Positions 1 to 5,496 of a stretch of 7,591 bases of DNA are shown here, piece after piece. The notes under the pieces were generated by a model. That model did no database searches, was not told the DNA's origin, and was given only the letters and a program-made list of their open reading frames with translations. The stretch's first letter is position 1. Each line of letters begins with the position of its first letter. Position numbers and translations under genes: made by a program. The DNA comes from an uncultured Tessaracoccus sp. GTDB lineage: Bacteria > Actinomycetota > Actinomycetes > Propionibacteriales > Propionibacteriaceae. The stretch spans positions 1 through 7,591 of the forward strand of contig NZ_CAMYFI010000085.1 of the NCBI RefSeq assembly GCF_947255005.1. The letters run 5' to 3'.

Positions 1-994
1 CGGCGGTCGTCAGCGTCGCGCGAATCGCCGACCCGAGCTGCCCGTCGAGCAAACCCTGATACCCGGCGAGACTCCATGCGCCATCAACCCGCAGCGAGCG
101 CACCACGAGCCCTGCGAGCGGCACCACCAACAGCAACAAACACACCGCGACCGTGCACAGGACCGCCGGCCAGTCACGGCGCCAGGTGAGCGCGTCGCTG
201 CTCGTGCTCTCCGGCAGGAGGCGCAGGGCAGCTTGGGCTCGTCGCTGCCAGGCGCTCGTGATCCAGAGGCAGATCGTCACGACGACCACCTGTGCGATAG
301 AGAGCGCGGCGGCAGCGGAGAGGTTGAATACCTGGGTGGTTTGGAACCAGATCTCCGTCTCGATGGTGTGGTATTTGCCGCGCCCGAGCGTCATCACGAT
401 GCCGAACCCGGACGCGCAAAACAGGAACACCAGCGACGCCGCGGAGACGATGGCGGGCACGAGCGCGGGGAGCGTCACGGTGAGGCTCGCGCGCAGCGGG
501 GACGCACCGAGCGCTTGCGCGGCCTGTGCCTGGCGTGGGTCAATGCGCGCCCACAGCGCTCCGACGGTGCGCACCACCACCGAGTAGTTGAAGAACACCA
601 TCGCGAGCACGATGCCCACCACCGGCGGCGGCCCACTGAACGCGATGCCCACCACCACCGTCGGGAGCACAAACGGCACGGTCACGAGCCCGCGCAGTAA
701 CTGCTGGCCGGGGAAGCGCAACCGATACAGCACATACGCACCGACGATGCCGGCCGCGACGCACAGCAGCGTCGCGAGTGAGGCCGTGCCGAGCGTGAAC
801 CACAAGGCACGCCAGGTGCGCTGCGACGTTGCCACTTTGACGAAACCGTCGAGCGTCCAGCCCGTCTCGTCGCGGAAGCCCCTGGCCACCAGCGTCGCCG
901 CTGGCCAGGCGAAGAAGAGGGCCAGAAATACAGCTGGCACCGCCGCGACGGCGACCCAGGCGACGGCGCCAGCTCGAGGAAGGAGCCTCGTCAC
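1..994 (-). CDS. thiP: Thiamine ABC transporter permease, partial (C-terminus beyond window)
   Basis: This is an integral membrane permease that would carry thiamine or TPP across the cytoplasmic membrane, fed by the ThiB lipoprotein encoded just upstream. Reading the minus strand from a GTG at 994 gives 331 codons with no stop before the left edge. Hydrophobic segments lie at about residues 10-33, 64-90 and 103-119, including VPFVLPTVVVGIAF (106-119), a run typical of ThiP and ferric-type permeases. An EAA loop, which docks the ATPase, is visible at about 157-176 (QAAQALG, then LP twelve residues later). A second hydrophobic block begins near residue 270, as expected for a fused two-domain permease of roughly 500-plus residues. 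The start overlaps the thiB stop as GTGA (991-994), so translation is probably coupled. The family call comes from the permease motifs plus linkage to thiB and the TPP riboswitch; the ATPase gene is not in view. Confidence 0.9.
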   Translation of the reverse strand, partial: MTRLLPRAGAVAWVAVAAVPAVFLALFFAWPAATLVARGFRDETGWTLDGFVKVATSQRTWRALWFTLGTASLATLLCVAAGIVGAYVLYRLRFPGQQLLRGLVTVPFVLPTVVVGIAFSGPPPVVGIVLAMVFFNYSVVVRTVGALWARIDPRQAQAAQALGASPLRASLTVTLPALVPAIVSAASLVFLFCASGFGIVMTLGRGKYHTIETEIWFQTTQVFNLSAAAALSIAQVVVVTICLWITSAWQRRAQAALRLLPESTSSDALTWRRDWPAVLCTVAVCLLLLVVPLAGLVVRSLRVDGAWSLAGYQGLLDGQLGSAIRATLTTA

Positions 995-2031
995 TGACCG
1001 AGGGCCTCGGTCCACTCGTTCAGCCAGTGTTCGCGACCTTCGTTGATCTTCTCCGGCGACAGCTCAATGGGCTTCACAGCCAGCGGCGCGAACTTCGCCC
1101 AATCCTCAGGTAGCTTCGTGTCGGCAAGGGCCGGGTACATGTACATGTTGTCCGGGATGGAGGCCTGCACCTCGGGGGAGAGCAGGAAATCGACGAACTT
1201 CTTGGCGCCCTCCGGGTTGGCTGCGCCCTTCAGCACCGCCGCGTATTCCACCTGCCGGAAGCAGGTTTCAGGAAGGTTCACCGTCGTGGACTTCCCGTCG
1301 TCGCCAATCGTCCACGCGGGAGAAGACGCGTAGCTGAGTACGAGCGGACGTTGGCCCTTGCCCTCTCCTTGCGAGAACTCGACGTTGTAGGCCTCGGTCC
1401 AGCCTGCCACGACGCTCATGCCGTTGGCGTCGAGCTGCTTCCAGTAGTCGAGCCATCCGTCGCCCTTGGCGCCGATGGTGGCGAACATGAAGGCCAGGCC
1501 AGGCGACGACGACGCCGGGCTGGAGACGACGAGGAGGTCCTTGTATTCGGGCTTGGTGAGGTCGTCGAGGGTCTTGGGAATCTCGAGCTTCTTCTCTTCG
1601 AACCATTTTCGATCAGCGTTGATGCACACGTCGCCGAAGTCGATGGGGGACATCTGCTGGGTGGCCATGGCCTTGGCTTGCTCGTCGAGCTTGTCGGAGA
1701 GGTAGGGGTCGATGACGCCTTCGGATTCGGCACGGGAGGCGAAGGTGTTGTCGATGCCGAACGCGACATCCCCCAGCGGGGAATCCTTGGTGAGCAGCAG
1801 CTGGTTCACCATCGCGCCTGCGTCATCCATGGGGGAGTAGGTGACTTCCAGGCCTGATTCCTTCTCGAACTTCGCCTTCAGTTCGTCGGGAAGGTTGAAT
1901 GATCCATGAGATACAACCGTCAATTTCTTCGATGCTGTGGGCGGCGACGATTCGGTCGTGGAGTCGGCACCCGATCCGCACGCGACGACAGCGAGGGCAG
2001 TGAGCCCCACGGCGAGAACACGGAATTTCAT
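991..2031 (-). CDS. thiB: Thiamine-binding lipoprotein of an ABC transporter
   Basis: This is an extracellular, lipid-anchored binding protein that delivers thiamine (or its phosphates) to the ThiP permease; 346 aa. An N-terminal signal peptide (1-17) ends in a lipobox with AVVAC, giving Cys18 as the lipidated residue, followed by a Ser/Thr-rich linker. The body resembles the TbpA/ThiB family: GIDNTF (92-97), GWTEAY (210-215), LSYASSPAW (232-240), MYPALADTKLPEDW (298-311) and a C-terminal WLNEWTEAL (336-344), each with a counterpart in E. coli TbpA. I chose the ATG at 2031 because AGGAGG lies four bases upstream. An upstream in-frame ATG at 2067 would add 12 residues before the signal peptide and sits inside the leader hairpin. 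The gene is under a TPP riboswitch and overlaps thiP by 4 bp. The ligand is inferred from family motifs and the riboswitch. Confidence 0.93.
   Translation of the reverse strand: MKFRVLAVGLTALAVVACGSGADSTTESSPPTASKKLTVVSHGSFNLPDELKAKFEKESGLEVTYSPMDDAGAMVNQLLLTKDSPLGDVAFGIDNTFASRAESEGVIDPYLSDKLDEQAKAMATQQMSPIDFGDVCINADRKWFEEKKLEIPKTLDDLTKPEYKDLLVVSSPASSSPGLAFMFATIGAKGDGWLDYWKQLDANGMSVVAGWTEAYNVEFSQGEGKGQRPLVLSYASSPAWTIGDDGKSTTVNLPETCFRQVEYAAVLKGAANPEGAKKFVDFLLSPEVQASIPDNMYMYPALADTKLPEDWAKFAPLAVKPIELSPEKINEGREHWLNEWTEALGQ
996..1012 (-). promoter_or_regulatory. Perfect hairpin at the thiB-thiP junction
   Basis: In the transcript, GACCGAG, a 3-nt loop and CTCGGTC form a 7-bp perfect stem that ends two bases before the thiP GTG at 994. 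The same bases encode the last residues of ThiB. It could hide the thiP initiation region until a ribosome finishing thiB melts it. No T-run follows, so it is not an intrinsic terminator. Its role is inferred. Confidence 0.4.
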
Positions 2032-2033
2032 CG

Positions 2034-2074
2034 TTCCTCCTGGTCTGTTGGGCTTGGCCAAAGCCAAGGAGAAT
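2034..2074 (-). promoter_or_regulatory. Possible riboswitch expression platform masking the thiB ribosome binding site
   Basis: The thiB Shine-Dalgarno AGGAGG is at 2036-2041. In the transcript, UUCUCCUUGG (2065-2074), directly after riboswitch stem P1, can pair with CCAGGAGGAA (2034-2043) in nine of ten positions, counting two G-U pairs. A competing 6-bp hairpin, CUUGGC/GCCAAG (2053-2068, 4-nt loop), uses the same CUUGG bases. The two folds exclude each other, which suits translational control. No terminator-like U-run is present. The pairing was read by eye and the energies are unknown. Confidence 0.5.
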
Positions 2075-2164
2075 CACTCACTCCCTACGCCGGTACGAAC
2101 CGGATCAGGTTGAGGGTCTGCAATTCCTGCACTCTCAGCGCCCCGCTGGCGCTCCCCTGTGGTG
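2075..2164 (-). promoter_or_regulatory. TPP (thiamine pyrophosphate) riboswitch
   Basis: The leader contains the THI-box conserved core in order: AGGGG, then GCGCTGAGAG (CUGAGAG at 2132-2138), AACCTGATC (2103-2111), a CCGGT/ACCGG stem, and CGTAGGGA before 2080. The outer stem P1 can form from CACCAC (2159-2164) with GUGAGUG (2075-2081), with one bulged A. On TPP binding it should lower expression of thiB-thiP, probably by hiding the ribosome binding site. Its 5' end lies only 12 bp after the disA stop, so it is transcribed either from a promoter inside the end of disA or by readthrough from disA. I saw no convincing sigma-A-type promoter in that short gap. Confidence 0.96.
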
Positions 2165-2176
2165 CTCGAAACACTA

Positions 2177-3235
2177 TCAGGATGGATCAGAGCGGGCGAA
2201 TGCAGACTCACCGATGCGCAAGAGAGCGTCGCGGATGAGTCGGGCACGCAGCTCGCCAACCCCGTCGATCTCCATGAGCTGAGCCCTGCTGGCGGTGAGG
2301 AGTTCTTGCAACGTGTGTTGGGGCAGCAGGAGGTCGACGATGCCCGCGGGCAGGCGGCCGGTTGTCGTCAAGGCGCGGTAGCCGCACGCGGTGAGGTGCT
2401 GTTCCAGGTGGACGGCGTGGCCGAACCCCATGCGCTCAGCGATGAGGTGGTGCCCCAGGAGCTCTTCGGGGGTGAAGTTCTGCAGGCTGTCGAGCCGGAA
2501 GTCCGACGGTGTGTCGAGGTTGTGGGCGTAGTCCTTCGTGAGCAGCTCGGCCAGATCGTTGAGCGGGGCAGCGAGCTCTGCGTGCTGCATGGCGAGCAGG
2601 CGCCCCTCGATACCCAGGATGGTGATGTTGAAGTCCATCTCCGCGGAGAGGCGTCGGGCCAGCTCGTAGCGGTGCGCGACGGCGGCGAGGTCGCGTACAG
2701 TCACCTGGTTCGCCACTTCGAGGGCGGTGAGCTGGTCGACGGTTTCCTCCAGCCGCTGCACGACGCTGTTGAGGGCGCCGAGGGTCTGGGTACCGCGGCT
2801 GATGACGTCGCCGGCCTTTTCAACGACGTGCCGTCGCCCGTTGATGAACAGCGAGACGGTGCCCATCGATGCCGAAACGCTAATCACGGGCACACCGGCA
2901 GCCTGCGCTGTGCGGTCGGCCGAGCGGTGGCGAGTGCCGGTTTCAGCGGTGGGAAGATCGCCGGGCGGCACCATGTGTACGCCTGCTGCGACGATGCGGG
3001 TGAGGTCGTTGCTCAGGATGATGGCGCCGTCGAGTTTGGCGAGCTCGCGCAACGCCTGGGCGGAGAAGTCGACGTCGATCTTGAACCCGCCCGACGACAC
3101 CTTCTGCACCTGGCGGTTATTGCCCATGACGATGAGCGCGCCGGTACGTCCGTGGAGAATGCGGTCGATGCCTTCACGCAGCGCCGTGCCTGGAGCGAGC
3201 TGCTTCAGGTAGCGCTGCAACATGGAACGAGACAC
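2177..3235 (-). CDS. disA: Diadenylate cyclase, DNA integrity scanning protein DisA
   Basis: DisA condenses two ATP into cyclic di-AMP and binds branched DNA, linking second-messenger level to genome integrity; it acts as an octamer in the cytoplasm. The 352-aa product matches the usual length of about 355. The DAC domain (about 1-145) carries both active-site motifs, DGA at 69-71 and RHR at 102-104 in GTRHRSADR. A helical spine follows (about 150-285), then a C-terminal helix-hairpin-helix domain with IDGVGELRA at 323-331. I chose the GTG at 3235 because GAGGAGG lies four bases upstream; the next ATG (3223) is 16 bases from that site, and longer in-frame ATG starts add non-family sequence. 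RadA, its usual neighbour, is on the same strand but separated here by a HEAT-repeat gene and an accessory segment. The downstream thiamine operon begins 12 bp after the stop. Confidence 0.96.
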   Translation of the reverse strand: MSRSMLQRYLKQLAPGTALREGIDRILHGRTGALIVMGNNRQVQKVSSGGFKIDVDFSAQALRELAKLDGAIILSNDLTRIVAAGVHMVPPGDLPTAETGTRHRSADRTAQAAGVPVISVSASMGTVSLFINGRRHVVEKAGDVISRGTQTLGALNSVVQRLEETVDQLTALEVANQVTVRDLAAVAHRYELARRLSAEMDFNITILGIEGRLLAMQHAELAAPLNDLAELLTKDYAHNLDTPSDFRLDSLQNFTPEELLGHHLIAERMGFGHAVHLEQHLTACGYRALTTTGRLPAGIVDLLLPQHTLQELLTASRAQLMEIDGVGELRARLIRDALLRIGESAFARSDPS

Positions 3236-3356
3236 GGGTCCTCCTCGTGGGATACGTACCAGGATACTGAACACGCCCATGTGCCCGTAGCGAACGCACC
3301 GTGGTTTCGCGGTGGTGGTCAATACGATGGCGCTAACTACGTGCGAAAGGACAGCC
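3236..3356. promoter_or_regulatory. Divergent intergenic region between disA and the HEAT-repeat gene
   Basis: These 121 bp should hold both promoters. Minus strand: TTGACC (3317-3322) is a fair -35 box, but no good -10 sits at standard spacing. Plus strand: TACGAT (3323-3328) is a weak -10 candidate about 29 bp before the HEAT-gene ATG, without a clear -35. The two candidates abut, so the two transcripts could interfere. A short repeated GGATAC occurs at about 3250-3265. None of these assignments is firm. Confidence 0.35.
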
Positions 3357-4097
3357 ATGGCAGACCCCATCACTGCGCTGCGGGAAGGCGAGACGGTGAC
3401 CGAGCGTCGCCACGCCGCGCTCGAACTCGGAACCACCAACGCCTACGGGGTAGTGGACGTGCTGGTCGAGCGGCTGCGCGAGGAGCCCGACGGACACGTC
3501 CGCGAAGACATCACCTGGGCGCTCGTGCAGCATGCCGACGAGGCGGAGGCGCAGCTGCTGGAACTGCTCGTGAGCGACTCGCCGCACGACCGCTTCTCCG
3601 GGGCGCACGTGCTCAGCAAAATTGGCAACCCTGCGCATTTCGAGAAGGTGGCGCCGCTGGTGCTCGACGAGCACCCCGACGTGGCGTTGAAGGCTTACCG
3701 GGCGGCGGCGAATACCGGCGGTGAGCGGGCAGCGTCGGTGCTGGGCAAGCGGCTGGGTGACGGCGACGGATGGCAGCGCGACGCCTTGTCGGACGCGTTT
3801 CGGAAGCTTGGCGAAGGTGGCGTCCAGGTGCTTGTCGAGGCGCTCGGCAGTGACGATGCCGACGTGCGCGACCACGCCGTCGAGGCGCTCGGATATCTCG
3901 GTGAGTACGCTGCCGGGGCGACGGATGCCGTCGAGGAGCGCGTGGCCGATGAATACGAGCCCGTGCGGTTGACGGCGGTGTCGACGCTCGGGCAGCTGGG
4001 CGAGGCGGCGGTGCCGGCGCTGGAACGCGTCGCGGCGGGCAGCGATCCGGTGCTCGCGGCGCTGGCGACGCGGTTCCTCGCGGCGTTGCAGGGGTGA
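3357..4097 (+). CDS. HEAT-repeat domain protein
   Basis: This is a 246-aa soluble alpha-solenoid protein, probably a protein-binding scaffold or a regulator; its partner is unknown. About six or seven helical repeats of roughly 30 residues run through it, best seen at DGHVREDITWALVQ (45-58), DRFSGAHVLSKIG (78-90), DVALKAYRAAANTG (108-121), DADVRDHAVEALGYLGE (167-183), EPVRLTAVSTLGQLGE (201-216) and DPVLAALATRFLAAL (230-244). The recurring pattern is D-x-VR-x-x-A-x-x-x-L-G-x-L-G. It lacks a signal peptide, membrane segment or catalytic motif. The ATG at 3357 is chosen because AAAGGA lies seven bases upstream and the repeats begin soon after; the in-frame ATGs at 3312 and 3327 lack such a site. 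PBS-lyase-type HEAT repeats look similar, but that name would imply phycobilin chemistry that nothing here supports. The gene is divergent from disA. Confidence 0.85.
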   Translation: MADPITALREGETVTERRHAALELGTTNAYGVVDVLVERLREEPDGHVREDITWALVQHADEAEAQLLELLVSDSPHDRFSGAHVLSKIGNPAHFEKVAPLVLDEHPDVALKAYRAAANTGGERAASVLGKRLGDGDGWQRDALSDAFRKLGEGGVQVLVEALGSDDADVRDHAVEALGYLGEYAAGATDAVEERVADEYEPVRLTAVSTLGQLGEAAVPALERVAAGSDPVLAALATRFLAALQG

Positions 4098-4121
4098 GCT
4101 GGGGCGTGCTGCGCGTGGGGG

Positions 4122-4164
4122 CTACTCGCGCGCGGCACGGCGCAGGTCGAGCACGCCGAGCGCG
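4122..4164 (-). repeat. Detached copy of the radA 3' end (att-like direct repeat, copy 1)
   Basis: On the minus strand this reads ALGVLDLRRAARE and a TAG stop, against ALGVLDLRRAARD-stop at the end of the intact RadA (5454-5496). 41 of 43 bases match. One difference is synonymous (Leu CTG/CTT) and the other gives Glu for Asp. Matching stops abruptly at 4165: the preceding minus-strand codons do not resemble RadA. The remnant lies 24 bp after the HEAT-repeat gene stop, with no radA body next to it. Confidence 0.9.
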
Positions 4165-4267
4165 GATCGAGGTAGTTGCTTTGTGGTGTCCACATGACGA
4201 TCACGGGTGCGCCATCACCGCTGCCCTCCTCCTGATTTCCTCGACGAGCACCCCGCACGAGGCGAGG

Positions 4268-4273
4268 TATCAT
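4268..4273 (+). promoter_or_regulatory. Candidate -10 box upstream of the YjbR-like gene
   Basis: TATCAT matches five of six bases of the -10 consensus and would place transcription start near 4280, where a GTG begins. No good -35 is visible at 16-18 bp. The same TATCAT, also preceded by G, recurs at 4925-4930 before the next small gene, which slightly strengthens both calls. Confidence 0.35.
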
Positions 4274-4304
4274 CGTCCCGTGCATCAGAGATACCGGATC
4301 GTCG

Positions 4305-4694
4305 GTGGCTGACTATCAGATCCAGCGTTGGGCGTCGTCAAAAGCCGAGGAGCTGCCGGCGACGACGCTCACTCATCCCTTCGGCCCGTCCTGGGACGTC
4401 TGGAAGGTGCGCGGCAAGGTGTTCGCGTTGCTCAGTGAGCACAACGGCGAGCCCATCGTGAATCTCAAAGCGAGCCCCGACGACGTCCTCGCGCTCGTCG
4501 CGGAGTATGAGCAGATCACGGTGGGCTACCACATGAACAAGCGCCACTGGATCAGCCTGCGCCCGGGCGACCAGCTCGACGAGCGGCACGTCCACGAACT
4601 CGTCGTCGAGTCCTACCTGCTCGTCGTCGAAGGCCTACCGCGTAAGGATCGCCCGGTGGACTTAGAACGATTTGCGCCGTTCGAGCGCACCTGA
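4305..4694 (+). CDS. MmcQ/YjbR (DUF419-like) family protein
   Basis: This is a small 129-aa cytoplasmic protein of the MmcQ/YjbR family, which adopts a CyaY-like fold and is often annotated as DNA-binding; its cellular role is not established. Family landmarks are in order: HPFGPSWDVWKVRGKVFALL (24-43), VNLKASPDD (52-60), the signature GYHMNKRHWISL (74-85), then the C-terminal helix with SYLLVVEGLPRKDR (103-116). Length agrees with the family. The start is a GTG at 4305, with only a weak GGAT six bases upstream, and no better upstream start exists in this frame. It is the first gene after the detached radA tail, inside the repeat-bounded segment. A candidate promoter lies at 4268-4273. The family call is firm; the start codon is less so. 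Confidence 0.87.
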   Translation: MADYQIQRWASSKAEELPATTLTHPFGPSWDVWKVRGKVFALLSEHNGEPIVNLKASPDDVLALVAEYEQITVGYHMNKRHWISLRPGDQLDERHVHELVVESYLLVVEGLPRKDRPVDLERFAPFERT

Positions 4695-4696
4695 GT

Positions 4697-4846
4697 GCTC
4701 AACAGTGGGTGCTCGCGCATGGTCAACGTGAAGAGTGGAGCCGTCTCGTCGTCATCCCGTGGAAGGCGAGTAGACATCCGAAGCCTGGTGCGACAGCAGC
4801 CTTCATGCCGCTCGGTCGATACCTAGCAGATTCTCCTGAGCAGTGA
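4697..4846 (+). pseudogene. Start-less ORF fragment of unknown function
   Basis: One plus-strand frame stays open from 4646 to a TGA at 4844-4846. From 4697 it reads like protein: AQQWVLAHGQREEWSRL, then VVIPWKASRHPKPGATAAF, then MPLGRYLADSPEQ. Composition is balanced and protein-like (Trp, Pro, charged residues). There is no good start with a ribosome binding site: the only candidates are a GTG at 4712 with weak upstream purines and a late ATG. It may be the 3' end of a gene whose front was lost, or chance. I do not recognise the family. Confidence 0.35.
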
Positions 4847-4863
4847 GAACAGCAAGTCCCGGA

Positions 4864-4877
4864 GACGTTCGAACGTC
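4864..4877. promoter_or_regulatory. Perfect 14-bp palindrome, possible operator
   Basis: GACGTTCGAACGTC is its own reverse complement. It lies about 48 bp upstream of the candidate -10 at 4925 and within the gap preceding the 51-aa gene, a place suited to a dimeric regulator. The regulator is unknown. Confidence 0.4.
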
Positions 4878-4886
4878 GGACGCCCG

Positions 4887-4906
4887 CGCGGAAGCCGCCC
4901 TCCGCG
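4887..4906 (+). other. GC-rich hairpin
   Basis: CGCGGA and TCCGCG form a 6-bp stem around an 8-nt loop. No T-run follows directly, so it is a poor intrinsic terminator. It could separate transcription of the upstream genes from the promoter-like sequence at 4925, or be part of the operator region. Confidence 0.3.
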
Positions 4907-4924
4907 AAGGCAGGGGCTGTGCCG

Positions 4925-4930
4925 TATCAT
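4925..4930 (+). promoter_or_regulatory. Candidate -10 box upstream of the 51-aa ORF
   Basis: TATCAT (five of six consensus bases) would start transcription near 4937, giving a leader of about 25 nt before the ATG at 4962, with GGGAGG inside it. The -35 region at 17-18 bp is not consensus-like, so activation by a protein bound at the upstream palindrome is possible. Confidence 0.4.
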
Positions 4931-4961
4931 TCTTCTCCTACGTCGACTTTGGGAGGCACGC

Positions 4962-5117
4962 ATGAAGAGCTGGACCATCGGCTTCCTCGCCACGTTGCAC
5001 ATCGATAGCAACCGCAGTCTTCGGCGCGAGCCGAAGGTGACGTTGTTCACCGGCATTACCTCGGGCGCGGGCCTAGAGGCGAAGCTCGATACCGAGTTCC
5101 GCCGCAGCCAGGAGTGA
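4962..5117 (+). CDS. Small protein of 51 aa, unknown function
   Basis: The ORF begins MKSWTIGFLATLHIDSNRS and ends with LEAKLDTEFRRSQE. A good ribosome binding site, GGGAGG, lies five bases before the ATG, and its stop overlaps the next gene's GTG as GTGA (5114-5117). Both features argue for real translation despite the short length. The protein is soluble-looking, with a short hydrophobic stretch (about 5-12), a basic middle (RREPK, 21-25) and a charged C-terminal half that could form a helix. I do not recognise a family. Overlap with a small membrane protein suggests the two are made in a fixed ratio and may interact. A nucleic-acid or protein-binding partner role would be a guess. Confidence 0.6.
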   Translation: MKSWTIGFLATLHIDSNRSLRREPKVTLFTGITSGAGLEAKLDTEFRRSQE

Positions 5118-5410
5118 CGGGGTTGTTGTCGTTCTCGATGCGTTTGTGCGCTGTGTCGTTCGTCTTTCTCGCCGTGCTCCAGTTCGCGACGGCGGTCGAT
5201 GATGGGCTGTGGCAGTACTGGATCAGCGGTGCAGGGTGTCTGCTCACTGTTTGGGGATGTTGGCGTTTGGGCGGAGCTTGGCGGCACGTGAAGATCACCG
5301 AGCCCCCTCCCACGCGAGCCGCGTTGCGCACCCCGGAAGCAGTGAGGTGGGCCCTTGTCGCATTGGCGGGTATCGCCGCTGTCACGATCGCGATGTGGGC
5401 GGTGGGCTGA
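5114..5410 (+). CDS. Small membrane protein with three predicted helices
   Basis: The 98-aa product has three hydrophobic segments at about 11-28, 36-53 and 77-97, with a short polar loop containing ITEPPPTRAALRTPE (61-75) between the last two. There is no catalytic motif, and I do not recognise a family. The GTG at 5114 overlaps the TGA of the 51-aa gene. However, the AGGAG at 5110-5114 then overlaps the start itself, so initiation at a TTG (5123 or 5126), eight or more bases downstream of it, or at the ATG at 5138, is plausible. Either way all three helices remain. The gene ends 43 bp from the radA stop and is convergent with radA; no clear terminator lies between them. Confidence 0.6.
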   Translation: MTGLLSFSMRLCAVSFVFLAVLQFATAVDDGLWQYWISGAGCLLTVWGCWRLGGAWRHVKITEPPPTRAALRTPEAVRWALVALAGIAAVTIAMWAVG

Positions 5411-5453
5411 GCGCGTCCGCGCCGCCACGACGATCGACGCACGGCCAGCAGCC

Positions 5454-5496
5454 CTAGTCGCGCGCGGCACGGCGAAGGTCGAGCACGCCGAGCGCG
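5454..5496 (-). repeat. radA 3' end, direct repeat copy 2
   Basis: This is the functional copy of the 43-bp repeat, encoding the last 13 codons and TAG stop of intact RadA. It matches 4122-4164 in the same orientation at 41/43 positions, with an offset of 1332 bp. Sequence beyond each end of the repeat is unrelated between copies. Confidence 0.9.

Larger units (their letters stand above)
4122..5496. mobile_element. Putative accessory element bounded by duplicated radA 3' ends
   Basis: A 43-bp direct repeat of the radA 3' end lies at 4122-4164 and 5454-5496. Between the copies are a YjbR-like gene, an ORF fragment and two small overlapping genes. This is the layout left when an integrative element enters the 3' end of a gene and restores it with its own copy. 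No integrase, excisionase or plasmid gene is visible in the segment, so any element would be decayed or mobilised in trans. A radA replacement that left the old tail behind would look similar. Confidence 0.4.

Noticed and set aside
153..1046. Plus-strand ORFs over the left end
   Set aside because: They lie antisense to the thiP permease frame, which is open for 331 codons and has transmembrane segments and the EAA loop.
2159..3724. Long plus-strand open frame (521 codons) opposite disA
   Set aside because: It lies antisense to disA, whose DGA, RHR and helix-hairpin-helix motifs are clear. It also runs into the HEAT-repeat gene in another frame and shows no domain.
4094..4312. Plus-strand ORF of 72 codons with a GTG overlapping the HEAT-gene stop
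   Set aside because: It crosses the antisense of the radA tail repeat and gives an Arg/Ala-rich sequence without features. Only its last ten codons are of interest, as a possible leaderless mini-ORF.
4864..4877. Palindrome as an actinobacterial SOS (LexA) box
   Set aside because: The SOS box needs GAAC, four bases, then GTTC. Here the half-sites are in the opposite order (GTTCGAAC) with no gap.
5411..5453. Intrinsic terminator between the 98-aa gene and radA
   Set aside because: The 43 bp are GC-rich, but I found neither a clean stem nor a T-run on either strand.
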